In this document: positions 31,701-40,761 of the stretch, one piece after another | Position numbering within the stretch: position 1 is the first letter of the stretch | Layout: every line of letters starts with the position of its first letter | Assembly (NCBI RefSeq): GCF_017356015.1 | Contig: NZ_JAFIQV010000015.1 | Span: 62,001-126,000 of the forward strand | Length of the DNA: 64,000 bases | Reading direction: 5' to 3' | Source of the DNA: Azospirillum sp. SYSU D00513 | Lineage (GTDB): Bacteria; Pseudomonadota; Alphaproteobacteria; Azospirillales; Azospirillaceae | Position numbers and translations under genes: made by a program | The notes under the pieces: model-generated | Told to the model about the DNA's origin: nothing | Database searches by the model: none | The model's input: the letters and a program-made list of their open reading frames with translations, nothing else

Positions 31701-33416
31701 ATGTCGGAGCGGGATGAGGCGGTATCGGGTGCGGCGCCGGGGACGATGTCGGGCGGCGCGCTGCTGGTCGCCTGCCTTCGCGCCCATGGGGCCAGGCGCG
31801 CCTTCTGCGTGCCGGGGGAGAGCTACCTGGAGGTGATCGACGCCTTCCACGACCATCCCGACCTCGACGTGGTGGTCTGCCGGCAGGAGGGCGGCGCCGC
31901 CATGATGGCCGAGGCGCACGGCAAGCTGACGGGAGAGCCCGGCATCTGCTTCGTGACGCGCGGCCCCGGCGCCACCAACGCGTCGGCCGGCGTCCATGTC
32001 GCCTCGCAGGATTCCACGCCGATGATCCTCTTCGTCGGGCAGGTGGCGCGCGGCCAGATGGAGCGCGAGGCCTTCCAGGAGCTGGACTACCGGCAGGTCT
32101 TCGGCTCCATGGTGAAGTGGGCGGCACAGATCGACGAGGCCGAGCGCATCCCCGAATTCATCGGCCGCGCCTTCGCCGTCGCGACCGCCGGGCGCCCCGG
32201 CCCCGTCGTGCTCGCCCTGCCGGAGGACATGCTGCGCGACATGGTGACCCCGCCGGCCGACCTCGGCGCCCACGCCCACCGCCGGGCCGACGCCTATCCC
32301 GGCCCCGACGCGATGGACCGTCTGCGCGCCATGCTGGCCGAGGCGGAAAGACCGCTGGTGATCGTCGGCGGCAGCGGCTGGACCGAGGAGGCCCGTTCCG
32401 ATTTCCAGCGATTCATCGAGGCCAACGGCCTACCCGTCGCCGCCTCCTTCCGGCGCCAGGACCTGTTCGACAACGGGCACCCGAACTATGCCGGCGACGT
32501 CGGGGTGGGCGTGAACCCGGCGCTCGCCCGGCGGGTCAGGGAGTGCGACCTGCTGATCTCCGTCGGCTCGCGCCTCAGCGAGATGGTCACCTCCGGCTAT
32601 AGCCTCGTCGCCATTCCCCGGCCGGCGCAGAGTTTCGTCCATGTGCATCCCGACCCGGAGGAGCTGGGCCGCGTCTACCAGGCCGACCTGCCCGTCAACG
32701 CCTCGTTGCGCGCCTTCGCCCATGCCGCGGCGGCCATGCCGCCGGTCGAGCCCCGCTGGGCGGACTGGACCCGGCAGGCCCGCGCCGATTACGAGGCCTG
32801 GCAGCAGCCCAAGGCCACGCCCGGCAGGGTGCAGATGGGCGAGGTCATGCGGCAGCTGAACGAACGGCTGCCGGACGACGCCATCCTCACCAACGGTGCC
32901 GGCAACTACACGGTCTGGCCGCACCGCTTCCACCGGCACCGCCGGCTCGGCACCCAGCTCGCTCCCACTTCCGGCTCAATGGGCTACGGCCTGCCGGCGG
33001 CCATCGCCGCCAAGCGCGAGCATCCGGACCGCACCGTCGTCGCCTTCGCCGGCGACGGCTGCTTCCAGATGACCGTGCAGGAACTCGGCACGGCGGTGCA
33101 GTACGGGGTCAACGTGCTGATCCTGGTCATCAACAACGGCATCTACGGCACGATCCAGATGCACCAGGAACGCCGCCACCCCGGCCGGGCGCGCTTCACC
33201 GACCTGGTCAACCCGGACTTCGCGGCACTCGCGCGCGCCTACGGCGCCCATGGCGAGCTGGTGGAGGAGACCGCCGGCTTCGCCCCCGCGCTGGAACGGG
33301 CGCTCAAGGCGGGCAAGCCCGCGCTGATCGAGCTGCGCACCGACCCCGAGGCGATCACGCCCAACACCACCCTGACAGCATTGCGCGAGACGGCCAGGGC
33401 CGGCGGGCCGCGCTGA
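31701..33416 (+). CDS. Thiamine-pyrophosphate-dependent enzyme (acetolactate synthase-like)
   Basis: A 571-residue ThDP enzyme of the AHAS/pyruvate-oxidase superfamily. The N-terminal domain has the cofactor-activating Glu in VVCRQEGGAAMMAEAHG; the C-terminal domain has the ThDP/Mg motif GDGCFQMTVQELGTAVQYGVNVLILVINN. The Met at 31701 is favoured because AGGAG abuts the ATG six bases earlier. No acetolactate synthase small subunit is present, so a catabolic role (carboligation or decarboxylation of a 2-keto acid) is likelier than isoleucine/valine synthesis. It could take the keto acid made by the neighbouring lyase/dehydrogenase genes, which is inference. A strong terminator follows. Confidence 0.88.
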   Translation: MSERDEAVSGAAPGTMSGGALLVACLRAHGARRAFCVPGESYLEVIDAFHDHPDLDVVVCRQEGGAAMMAEAHGKLTGEPGICFVTRGPGATNASAGVHVASQDSTPMILFVGQVARGQMEREAFQELDYRQVFGSMVKWAAQIDEAERIPEFIGRAFAVATAGRPGPVVLALPEDMLRDMVTPPADLGAHAHRRADAYPGPDAMDRLRAMLAEAERPLVIVGGSGWTEEARSDFQRFIEANGLPVAASFRRQDLFDNGHPNYAGDVGVGVNPALARRVRECDLLISVGSRLSEMVTSGYSLVAIPRPAQSFVHVHPDPEELGRVYQADLPVNASLRAFAHAAAAMPPVEPRWADWTRQARADYEAWQQPKATPGRVQMGEVMRQLNERLPDDAILTNGAGNYTVWPHRFHRHRRLGTQLAPTSGSMGYGLPAAIAAKREHPDRTVVAFAGDGCFQMTVQELGTAVQYGVNVLILVINNGIYGTIQMHQERRHPGRARFTDLVNPDFAALARAYGAHGELVEETAGFAPALERALKAGKPALIELRTDPEAITPNTTLTALRETARAGGPR

Positions 33417-33434
33417 ACAGTCCGCCGAACCGGG

Positions 33435-33470
33435 AGGCGGCGTCCGGCTTGAGGCTGGACGCCGCCTTTG
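33435..33470 (+). terminator. Rho-independent terminator after the ThDP enzyme gene
   Basis: AGGCGGCGTCC (33435-33445) pairs perfectly with GGACGCCGCCT (33457-33467), followed by TTTGCGTTT. It separates the catabolic block from the pilus operon. Confidence 0.8.
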
Positions 33471-33648
33471 CGTTTGAGCCCTGCGTGAATGAACCGGCCG
33501 AATCCGCCGACTTGCCACTTTCGGAACCTTCCTCCCTCAAATGAAGCGAGAACTACCACCTTCTTGAGGGTTAACGGCTTGGCGCTTCCTTCCAATCTTT
33601 GGAGTATTCGACGCGAATTGGTGACAATCGGACGTAGAGGTGCTAGCA

Positions 33649-34122
33649 ATGCGAGTGAACACTGCGCTTGCGGGTTGGAGCATCGCCGCCCTCGTCTCCA
33701 TGGCGGCTCCAGCGATGGCCGGCACGGCCAGCGGAACGCTCTCGGTGAGCGCCACGGTCGCCGCGACTTGCAATGTGTCGTCGGGCAGCATCGATTTCGG
33801 GACCTACACTCCATCCGCCAACACCGACCAGACCAGCGCCGTTTCCGTGACCTGCACGGCGGGAACCACCTACACGGTCGAGCTGGGCGCCGGCGGCAAC
33901 GCGGCGGACCAGGCGCGCCGCATGGCGGGGTCGGGCAGCCATCTCACCTACGAACTCTATTCGGACAGTAGCCGCAGCCTGGTCTGGAACGCCACGAACA
34001 AGGTGACGGGGACCGGCATCGGATCGGCGCAGTCGATCCCGGTCTATGGCCGCATTCCCTCCGGCCAGAGCGTCCCGGCGGGGTCCTACGCGGACTCGGT
34101 GCAGATCCTCGTGACCTATTGA
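33649..34122 (+). CDS. Spore coat U (SCPU) domain pilin subunit
   Basis: A 157-residue exported pilin of the archaic chaperone-usher class (CsuA/B-like, SCPU domain). Signal peptide residues 1-25 (ending AMA). The mature start GTASGTLSVSATVAATCNVSSGSIDFGTYTP carries the conserved Cys, paired with a second in VSVTCTAG. The C-terminus GSYADSVQILVTY is the donor-strand-type beta signature. The start ATG at 33649 has GAGG 8 bases upstream. First gene of a four-gene operon (pilin, chaperone, usher, second SCPU protein). Confidence 0.93.
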   Translation: MRVNTALAGWSIAALVSMAAPAMAGTASGTLSVSATVAATCNVSSGSIDFGTYTPSANTDQTSAVSVTCTAGTTYTVELGAGGNAADQARRMAGSGSHLTYELYSDSSRSLVWNATNKVTGTGIGSAQSIPVYGRIPSGQSVPAGSYADSVQILVTY

Positions 34123-34153
34123 GTGACCTACTGATCGGGAAGGAGGCGAGCCG

Positions 34154-34882
34154 ATGACGCGCGCCTGGACCGGGACCTTTCTGGCGGCGGCCCTGCTCGG
34201 CGCGGCGCTGGCCGGTTCGGCCCAGCCGGCACGCGCCGGTTCGGTCGAGCTGTACCCCGTGCGCGTCGATCTCTCGGCAACGGGCGCCACCTCGGCCATG
34301 CGGGTGCGCAACACCGGGGCCGGGCGCCTGACGATGGAGGTGCGGACCGTCCGCTGGAGCCAGTCCGCGGGCGAAGATGCCTACGAGCCGACGCGGACCG
34401 TCCTCGCCTCCCCGCCCGTCTTCGAGCTTCAGCCGGGACAGGAGCAGGTCGTCCGGCTCGGGCTGCTGGACCGGGCGGTGCCGGCCCGCGAGGGCGCCTA
34501 CCGCGTCTTCCTCCAGGAATTGCCGGAGCCCTCGCCGACGGGCGGGGGCGCCGTTCAGACCTTGTTGAGGATCAGCGTGCCAATCTTCGTGGCGCCGGCT
34601 GCGGCGGGCGAGCCGGCGCTCGCCTGGACGGCGCGGCGCGACGGCCAGGGCCTGCTGCTGGAGGCCCGCAACGACGGTCCCGTCCACGCCCGCGTCAGCG
34701 GGCTGGCTCTGGGCTGGAAGGGCGGTCCCCTGCGCGACGCCGACCGGGCCGGCGGCTACGTGCTGGCGGGCCAGAGCCGGCGATTCCGCGTCGATCCGCC
34801 GCCTGGCGGGGGCTCCAGGCCCATGGAACTCGAGGTGCGCACGACCGATGGCACGAGCCGGGTTACGCTCGACGTCCGGTGA
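34154..34882 (+). CDS. Periplasmic fimbrial chaperone
   Basis: A 242-residue PapD-like chaperone with a Sec signal (residues 1-26). Two immunoglobulin-like domains: the first with VELYPVRVDLSATGATSAMRVRNTGAGRLTMEVRTVRW and the G1-strand-type FELQPGQEQVVRLGLL, the second with FVAPAAAGEPALAWTARRDGQGLLLEARNDGPVHARV. It binds pilin subunits in the periplasm and delivers them to the usher encoded next. Its 3' end overlaps the usher gene by 35 bases, implying translational coupling. Confidence 0.92.
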   Translation: MTRAWTGTFLAAALLGAALAGSAQPARAGSVELYPVRVDLSATGATSAMRVRNTGAGRLTMEVRTVRWSQSAGEDAYEPTRTVLASPPVFELQPGQEQVVRLGLLDRAVPAREGAYRVFLQELPEPSPTGGGAVQTLLRISVPIFVAPAAAGEPALAWTARRDGQGLLLEARNDGPVHARVSGLALGWKGGPLRDADRAGGYVLAGQSRRFRVDPPPGGGSRPMELEVRTTDGTSRVTLDVR

Positions 34883-37202
34883 TGTCAGGTCATCGGGCGG
34901 CGGCCTGGGGGGACCGGGCCGGCGGCTGCCCGCCGCGCTGGCTGCACTTTGCCTGCTCTCCTCCACCCTCACCGACGCCTCACCCGCCCATGCGGCGGAA
35001 TCGCTCCTGCTCGCCGTCGTGAACGGGCACGATACCGGGGCCGTCCTGCTGATCGAGGAGGAACCGGCGCCGGAGGAGTCGGGCGAGGCGCCCCGCCTGC
35101 TCGCCCTCACCCACGAACTCCGCGACCTGAAGATCCGCGCCGACCGGCTGCCGTCGGTCACGCGCGAGGGCCGTGCCTACACGGTGCTGGGCGGCGCGCC
35201 CGGCATCGGCGTCCGGCTGGACCGGCTGGGCCAGCGGCTCCTGCTGGATTTGGATCCAGAGCTGCGGGAGGTGAACGCGCTGGCGCTCGGCGCCCCGCCG
35301 AGCCTGAGCCCGCAGATCTTCTCCGCCTTCCTCGACTACGACGCCTACGCCGAGACCTACCGGGGGGACCGGCGCGCCGGCGGGCTGTTCGATCTCGGCG
35401 TCTCGGACGATTGGGGCCTCCTCTCCTCCTCCGGCCTCTACCGGACGGACCTGGGTGCGGTCCGGCTCGACAGCGCCTACCTGCGCGACCTTCCCGAAGC
35501 CCCGGCCCGCTTCATCGTCGGCGACGCGATCAGCCGGGGCGGCGCCTGGGGGCGCCCCGCCCGCTTCGGCGGCATCCAGATCACGCGGGCCTTCGGGCTC
35601 CAGCCCGCGAACCCGGTCTTCGCCGGCCCGGCGCTGGAGGGGCAGGCCGACCTGCCCTCCACGGTCGAGGTCTATGTGGACAACGTCATGCGCTACCGCG
35701 CCGACGTCCAGCCCGGCCCCTTCAGCCTGCAACGGCTTCCCATCGTGACCGGCGGCGGGGAGGCGCGCGTGGTGGTGCGCGACGTGCTGGGGCGCGAGCG
35801 GGTGATCAGCGCACCCTTCTACAGCACGCCGCGCGTGCTGGCCGAGGGGGTGGACGATTACGCCGTCCAGATCGGCGCGCTGCGCCGGGACTGGGGCCTG
35901 CGCAGCTTCGCCTACGGCACCGCCTTCGCCTCGGGCTTCTACCGGCGTGGCACGCCCGGCGGCACGACAGTGGAGGTCGCGGCCGAGACGGCGCGCGATT
36001 CCCAGCTTCTCGGCGGCGGTTTCGCCGTGGCGCTGCCCCGGCTGGGCGAGTTGGAGGTCAACGCCGCCGCAAGCCGGGGCCGCGGTTTCGGCTGGCTGCT
36101 GTCCGGCTCCTACCGCTACGCGGCCAGAGGCTACGCCGCCGGCCTGAACTACGAACGCACGTCGAAGGACTTCGCGGAGCTTGGCCGCTCCTCCCTGCGG
36201 CCGACGGTCGAGCAGATCGCCGCCTCGGCGTCGGCCCGGCTCGGCGGTTTCGGCTCGCTCTCGGGCTCTCTGGCCCTTCGGCGCGAGGCGGGCGAGGGCC
36301 AGTCCGCCGTCGGCGCGCTGACCCATGGGCTTCGCATCACCGAGAACCTCTACCTGACGACCAGCGCCGTGCGCGACTTCCGCGCCGGGGACACGACCGT
36401 CGCCGCCTTCCTGACGGTGCCGCTCGGCGGCGGCACCGTCGCCACGGCCGAAGCACGCCGGGCGCGCGAGGGGAACGGCGGCGCCGTCGCCGTGCAGCAC
36501 AGCCCGGTGAACGGCCTCGGCCTCGGCTACCGCGCCCGGCAGGAGATCGGCTGGCGGGAGCGGAGCGAGGCGGGCCTGAGCTGGGACGGCGGCACCGGTT
36601 CCACCGCGCTGGAGCTGGAACGCACGCCCGGCGGGTCCGCCGCGCGGGGCTCGGCCGCGGGCAGCCTCGTGCTGGCCGACGAAAGCTTCTTCCTCACCCG
36701 CAAGAGCCGCGCCGGGCGCGCGCTGGTGCGCGTGCCGGGGCAGTCCGGCGTCACCGTCTACAGCCACAACCGCCCGGCCGGCACGATCGGCGGCGACGGG
36801 CGGGCGCTCGTCCCCGACCTGCTGCCCTACGAGGAGAACCGCATCGCGGTCGCGGTCAACGAGCTGCCCTTCGAGGCCAGCATCGGAAACGACACGGTGA
36901 CGGTCATCCCGCCCTACCGGGGCACGGCGCTGGTGGACTTCGAGGTCCGAACGGGCGGCGGCGCCATGGTCGCGATGCGGCTGCCGGACGGCCGCCCGCT
37001 GCCTCCCGGCCTGCGGCTGACGGTGGAGGAGCCGGCCGGAACCGCCATCGCCGGCATGGACGGCACCGTCTTCGTGTCCGGCGCCAGGCACGGCACCCGC
37101 CTGATCGCCGCCATCGACGGCATCCCCTGCACCGCCGTGATCGGACCCTTCGAGCCCGACGGCCCGCTGCCACTGATCGGACCCGTGACATGCGCACCCT
37201 GA
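34848..37202 (+). CDS. Fimbrial outer-membrane usher
   Basis: A 784-residue usher (FimD/PapC superfamily, archaic SCPU type, shorter than the about 850 residues of classical ushers). After a long signal region (residues 1-49, ending AHA) comes an N-terminal periplasmic domain. The 24-strand barrel region has the family-typical GRPARFGGIQITRAFGLQPANPVF and VEVYVDNVMRYRADVQPGPFSLQRLPIVTGGGEARVVVRDVLGRE. C-terminal domains show NRIAVAVNELPFEASIGNDTVTVIPPYRGTALVDFEV. It exports and assembles the pilus. The stop overlaps the next gene by 13 bases. Confidence 0.93.
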   Translation: MARAGLRSTSGDVRSSGGGLGGPGRRLPAALAALCLLSSTLTDASPAHAAESLLLAVVNGHDTGAVLLIEEEPAPEESGEAPRLLALTHELRDLKIRADRLPSVTREGRAYTVLGGAPGIGVRLDRLGQRLLLDLDPELREVNALALGAPPSLSPQIFSAFLDYDAYAETYRGDRRAGGLFDLGVSDDWGLLSSSGLYRTDLGAVRLDSAYLRDLPEAPARFIVGDAISRGGAWGRPARFGGIQITRAFGLQPANPVFAGPALEGQADLPSTVEVYVDNVMRYRADVQPGPFSLQRLPIVTGGGEARVVVRDVLGRERVISAPFYSTPRVLAEGVDDYAVQIGALRRDWGLRSFAYGTAFASGFYRRGTPGGTTVEVAAETARDSQLLGGGFAVALPRLGELEVNAAASRGRGFGWLLSGSYRYAARGYAAGLNYERTSKDFAELGRSSLRPTVEQIAASASARLGGFGSLSGSLALRREAGEGQSAVGALTHGLRITENLYLTTSAVRDFRAGDTTVAAFLTVPLGGGTVATAEARRAREGNGGAVAVQHSPVNGLGLGYRARQEIGWRERSEAGLSWDGGTGSTALELERTPGGSAARGSAAGSLVLADESFFLTRKSRAGRALVRVPGQSGVTVYSHNRPAGTIGGDGRALVPDLLPYEENRIAVAVNELPFEASIGNDTVTVIPPYRGTALVDFEVRTGGGAMVAMRLPDGRPLPPGLRLTVEEPAGTAIAGMDGTVFVSGARHGTRLIAAIDGIPCTAVIGPFEPDGPLPLIGPVTCAP

Positions 37203-37690
37203 CCCCTCACCTCGCCGGGACGGCCCTGGCGCTGGTGCTGCTGCTCCCCGCCGGGCGGGCATCGGCGGCGGACCATTGCGAGACCTGTTCCTGCTCCGTC
37301 ACGGCGACGCAGATCAGCTTCGGGGAATACAACCCGCTGTCCTCCACGGCCAAGGACAGCACCGGGACCCTGACCGTGCGGTGCAGCCACAACGCGGCCT
37401 TCGACCCGCAGCTCGACATCGTCATCGGGCTCGGGGCCGGCGGCAGCGGCGACGTCGATCGGCGCCAGCTCCAGGCCGGGCCTCACCGGCTGGACTACAA
37501 CCTCTACAAGGACAACGGCCGCACCACCCTGTGGGACGACGTCGGCGGCGGGGGCGGCATCGGGTTTAAGGTCAAGGGGGCCGACTGGACCGACGGGCTG
37601 GCCGTGACGGTCTACGCCCGCATGCCCGCCCGGCAGGCTGCCACGCCGGGCAGCTACACCGACATGGTCATCGTGACCGTCGCCTATTGA
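37190..37690 (+). CDS. Second SCPU domain protein, probable pilus tip or adapter
   Basis: A 166-residue exported SCPU protein. Signal residues 1-27 (LALVLLLPAGRASA), then ADHCETCSCSVTATQISFGEYNPLSSTAKDSTGTLTVRCSH, with an extra Cys cluster (CETCSC) compared with the first pilin. It ends TPGSYTDMVIVTVAY. The end-of-operon position and the distinct N-terminus suggest a tip adhesin or minor subunit as in CsuE-type systems (inference). The start overlaps the usher stop codon region. Confidence 0.9.
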   Translation: MRTLTPHLAGTALALVLLLPAGRASAADHCETCSCSVTATQISFGEYNPLSSTAKDSTGTLTVRCSHNAAFDPQLDIVIGLGAGGSGDVDRRQLQAGPHRLDYNLYKDNGRTTLWDDVGGGGGIGFKVKGADWTDGLAVTVYARMPARQAATPGSYTDMVIVTVAY

Positions 37691-37696
37691 TGGAAC

Positions 37697-37710
37697 GGCC
37701 GGAAACGGCC
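37697..37710 (+). terminator. Short GGCCG-GAAA-CGGCC hairpin after the pilus operon
   Basis: A 5-bp GC stem with GAAA loop directly after the last pilus gene, followed 7 bases later by TTT. Weak terminator candidate in the 105-bp gap. Confidence 0.35.
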
Positions 37711-37795
37711 CGGCGCGTTTGTCACACCCGAAAAAGTTGAAACCGGGCACCCGCGTGCAAAGAATAGGGACGGTTGCCCTCCGGAGACGCCGATC

Positions 37796-38662
37796 ATGCC
37801 GCTGCCGTGCCCGTCCGACATCCGCGACGCCTACCGCCGCGACGGTTACCTCATCCTGCGCGGCGTGTTCTCCGCCGCCGAGGTCGCCGACCTCGCCGCC
37901 GCCTTCGACCGGCAGTTCCAGGCCGGGCTGACGCACCCCCGCAGCTTCCGCCACGGAAACTTCCACGTCCGCGTTGCCGAGGACGCCGCCATCGGCCACA
38001 CCGTCCGCATGGTGCAGTGGCCCTCCTACGGCGATCCCGTCCTGAACGCCTTCCGCCAGGACGGGCGGCTCTTCCGCATCCTGGAGCCGCTGATCGGGCG
38101 CGACGTCAAGCAGATCATCAACCAGCTCCACTGGAAGCCGAGCGGGGCGGCGGGCGGCGACTACGCCTTCCACCAGGACAGCCGCTTCCGCCGCCCGCGC
38201 GAGGCCTACCGGAATCTCGGCGAGTCCTACCTGCAATCCGGCATCGCCGTGGATCCCCACACGGCCGAGAGCGGGGCCATGCGCGTCTATCCCGGAAGCC
38301 ATCTCCTGGGCGAGCTGGACCTGGAGCCGCGCGGCAGCATTCTCGGCTCCGGCATCATGGAGGAGGTGCTGGAACGGCACGGGCTCGACCCCGCCCGGCT
38401 GGTGGATTTCGCGCTGGAGCCGGGCGACGTCGGGCTCTGGCACCCGCACATGATCCACGGGTCGGCCGCCAACCGCTCCGGCCGGGACCGGCGCCTCTAC
38501 GTGAACGGCTACGTCGCCGCCGCCGACTGCGACCGCGGGGAATGGGCCTGGCGGGACGGCGAGCCGGTGCCGCTGGGCGAGCCGGTGCTGGTCCATTACG
38601 AGGAGCTGCACCACCGCCCCGAGCCGCATTACGTGGGCGATCCCACACCGGCCCCTGTTTGA
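37796..38662 (+). CDS. Phytanoyl-CoA dioxygenase (PhyH) family protein
   Basis: A 288-residue Fe(II)/2-oxoglutarate dioxygenase. The metal triad is visible: H126 and D128 in YAFHQDSRF and H221 in HMIHGSAANRSG, with R227 placed to hold 2-oxoglutarate. The N-terminus IRDAYRRDGYLILRGVFSAAEV is the PhyH entry signature, and GAMRVYPGSHLLG precedes the distal His. The substrate is unknown: the family hydroxylates acyl-CoAs, ectoine, nucleobases and many others. It is followed 52 bp later by an aldo/keto reductase gene on the same strand. Confidence 0.9.
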   Translation: MPLPCPSDIRDAYRRDGYLILRGVFSAAEVADLAAAFDRQFQAGLTHPRSFRHGNFHVRVAEDAAIGHTVRMVQWPSYGDPVLNAFRQDGRLFRILEPLIGRDVKQIINQLHWKPSGAAGGDYAFHQDSRFRRPREAYRNLGESYLQSGIAVDPHTAESGAMRVYPGSHLLGELDLEPRGSILGSGIMEEVLERHGLDPARLVDFALEPGDVGLWHPHMIHGSAANRSGRDRRLYVNGYVAAADCDRGEWAWRDGEPVPLGEPVLVHYEELHHRPEPHYVGDPTPAPV

Positions 38663-38714
38663 TGGAGCCGGCGCGCGCCATGTTAGGACGGCATCGGCGA
38701 GCGGGGAGCGTGAT

Positions 38715-39716
38715 ATGGGCCGTGACATGGACCGTGATTTGGGCCGCAACAGGGGCGAGGAGCGGCGGTTGTCCTTCGGGCCGGGCGGGCTGACTCGCGC
38801 CGCCTTCCTGCGGCTGTCCGGCGGCGCCGCGGCGGCGCTGGCCGCCGGACCGGCCATGGCAACAGCAGGAGCGGCCACGATGGACACCAGGACGATGGAT
38901 AAACGCCCGATCCCATCCACCGGCGAGCTGCTGCCGGTGATCGGCTGCGGCACATGGCGCACCTTCGACGTGGGCGATTCCGCCGAGGAGCGGGCGCAAC
39001 GGGCCGAGGTGCTGCGCGTGCTGTTCGAGGCGGGCGGGTCGGTGATCGACTCCTCGCCCATGTACGGATCGTCGGAGGCGGTGGTGGGCGACGTGCTCGC
39101 CGGCATGGGCGCCAGGGACAAGGCTTTCCTCGCCACCAAGGTCTGGACCCGCGGCGAGACGGCGGGCATCGAACAGATGAGAGAATCCCTGCGGCTGCTC
39201 CGCGCCGAGCGCATCGAGCTGATGCAGATCCACAACCTCGTGGACTGGCGCACGCATCTCGCCACCCTGCGCGGCTGGAAGCGCGAGGGGCGGATCCGCC
39301 ACCTCGGTATCACCCACTATCATTCCGGCGCGCACGACGAGCTGGAGGCGGTGATGCGGGCGGAGCCGCTGGATTTCGTCCAGCTCAACTACGCGCTGAA
39401 CGACCGCGACGCCGAGCGCCGCCTGCTGCCGCTCGCCGCCGAGCGCGGCATCGCCGTTCTGGTGAACCAGCCCTTCGGCGGCGGCAGCCTGCTGCGCGAG
39501 CTGAGCCCCCGCCCCCTGCCCGGCTGGGCGGCGGAGATCGGGGCGGCGAGCTGGGCGCAGGCGCTCCTGAAGTTCGTCCTCGCCCACCCGGCGGTGACCT
39601 GCGCCATCCCCGGCACCGGCAGGCCCCGCCACATGGCCGACAACGTCGCCGCCGGCTCGGGTCCCTACCCCGACGCCGATCTCCGCCGGCGCATGATCGC
39701 GGAGGCCGGCGCCTGA
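38715..39716 (+). CDS. Aldo/keto reductase with degenerate Tat-like N-terminus
   Basis: A 333-residue AKR. The catalytic tetrad is intact: D112 and Y117 in IDSSPMYGSSE, K142 in ATKVWTR and H173 in LMQIHNLVD. Before the barrel lies a 55-residue extension: a repeated MGRDMDRDLGRN start encoded by tandem GTGA(C/T)(A/T)TGGGCC-like units, then LTRAAFLRLSGGAAAALAAGPAMATAGA. The latter looks like a Tat signal in which the twin arginine has become TRAAF. The enzyme may be exported or membrane-associated; other AKRs with Tat signals are known. The alternative start MDTRTMDKRPIPSTG (codon 56) would give a plain cytosolic AKR. Confidence 0.85.
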   Translation: MGRDMDRDLGRNRGEERRLSFGPGGLTRAAFLRLSGGAAAALAAGPAMATAGAATMDTRTMDKRPIPSTGELLPVIGCGTWRTFDVGDSAEERAQRAEVLRVLFEAGGSVIDSSPMYGSSEAVVGDVLAGMGARDKAFLATKVWTRGETAGIEQMRESLRLLRAERIELMQIHNLVDWRTHLATLRGWKREGRIRHLGITHYHSGAHDELEAVMRAEPLDFVQLNYALNDRDAERRLLPLAAERGIAVLVNQPFGGGSLLRELSPRPLPGWAAEIGAASWAQALLKFVLAHPAVTCAIPGTGRPRHMADNVAAGSGPYPDADLRRRMIAEAGA

Positions 39717-39734
39717 CGGGGTGCCGGCCTCCGC
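39699..39734. terminator. Bidirectional terminator between AKR and DctP genes
   Basis: GCGGAGGCCGGCGCC (39699-39713) pairs with GGTGCCGGCCTCCGC (39720-39734), 14 of 15 positions, across the convergent 25-bp gap. It overlaps the AKR stop codon. Confidence 0.6.
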
Positions 39735-39741
39735 GCCTTCC

Positions 39742-40761
39742 TCACGGCTTCGCGCGGACCTTCTCGATCTCGGCGTAGAGCTCCTTGACCAGCTCCTCGC
39801 CGATGTCCTTGCTGTACTTGGCGATCACCGGCTTGGCGATCTCGCCCAGCTTGGCGAGTTCTTCCGGCGGAAGCTCGTTCACGATCATGCCCTGGGCCTT
39901 CAGCTGCTCCAGCGCCTTGGCGTCCTCTTCACGCGCGACGCGGCGCTGGTAGACGGCGGCCTCGTTGGCGGCGTCGCGGATGATCGTGCGCTCGTCCTCG
40001 GACAGCTTGTCCCACAGCTTCTTGCTGACGATGACGGCCTGGAGGTTGTGCATGTAGTTCGCGATGGTGAGATACTTGTTCACCTCGTAGAACTTGCCGT
40101 AGAGGATGTTCAGCAGCGGGTTGCCCATGCCGTCCACGGTGCGGTTTTCCAGCGCCGTGTAGGTTTCCGTGTAGGGCATCGGCACGGCGTTGGCGCCGGT
40201 CGCGTTCATGAAGTCCACGTAGATCGGCGTCGGGATGACGCGCATCTTCAGGCCCTTCATGTCGTCGGCGGTCCTGATCGGGCGTTTGCTGCCGTGGAAG
40301 TGGCGGAAGCCCAGCTCCCAGTAGGTCAGCCCGACCAAGCCGCGCTCCGGCAGCTTGTCGAGCAGCTTGCGGCCGACGGCGCCGTCGGCCACGGCGTCCA
40401 CCTCCCGCCCGTTGCGGAACAGCAGCGGGAAGTCGAAGACGGCCATTTCCTTGACGTTGCCGGCCAGCAGGCTGGCGTTCATCACCGTCATGTCCATGGT
40501 GCCGCCCTGCATGGCCGAGACGGTCGGCAGGTCGGGGCCGAGCTGGCCGCCCGGGTAGGACTTCACCGTGATCTTGCCGCCGCTCTTGGCGGCGACGATC
40601 TCCGCGAACTTCTGCACGCCGAGATCCTGCGGGTGCCCCTTGTTGTTGGCGTAGGGGAACCTCAGCGTGCGCTGCTGGATGTCGGCGGCGCTGGCGGCAC
40701 CGGCCAGCAGGGCGCAGGGCACCAGGACGCCCGTCAGCAGGGATTTCAGAAAGCGGCGCAT
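39742..40761 (-). CDS. TRAP transporter substrate-binding protein (DctP), orphan paralog
   Basis: A 339-residue periplasmic TRAP receptor. Signal residues 1-25 (ending ASA), then ADIQQRTLRFPYANNKGHPQDLGVQKFAE. The carboxylate-binding Arg is in LKMRVIPTPIYVDFMNATGANAVPMPYTETYTALENRTVDGMGNP. It is an obvious paralog of the DctP at 41965-42990 along its whole length, but has GMGNP where that protein has the canonical GQENP, suggesting a changed ligand. It has no permease genes of its own and may share the DctQM pair. Divergent from purU; the 268-bp gap has a GGTGCG/CGCACC hairpin at 40825-40841 and nothing else clear. Confidence 0.92.
   Translation of the reverse strand: MRRFLKSLLTGVLVPCALLAGAASAADIQQRTLRFPYANNKGHPQDLGVQKFAEIVAAKSGGKITVKSYPGGQLGPDLPTVSAMQGGTMDMTVMNASLLAGNVKEMAVFDFPLLFRNGREVDAVADGAVGRKLLDKLPERGLVGLTYWELGFRHFHGSKRPIRTADDMKGLKMRVIPTPIYVDFMNATGANAVPMPYTETYTALENRTVDGMGNPLLNILYGKFYEVNKYLTIANYMHNLQAVIVSKKLWDKLSEDERTIIRDAANEAAVYQRRVAREEDAKALEQLKAQGMIVNELPPEELAKLGEIAKPVIAKYSKDIGEELVKELYAEIEKVRAKP

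Noticed and set aside
31701-33416. Biosynthetic acetolactate synthase (ilvB)
   Set aside because: No small subunit or ilvC nearby; located in a catabolic block with a Bug receptor.
34949-37690. 913-codon frame over the usher gene
   Set aside because: Out of frame with the usher; only its last 166 codons are real (second SCPU protein starting at 37190).
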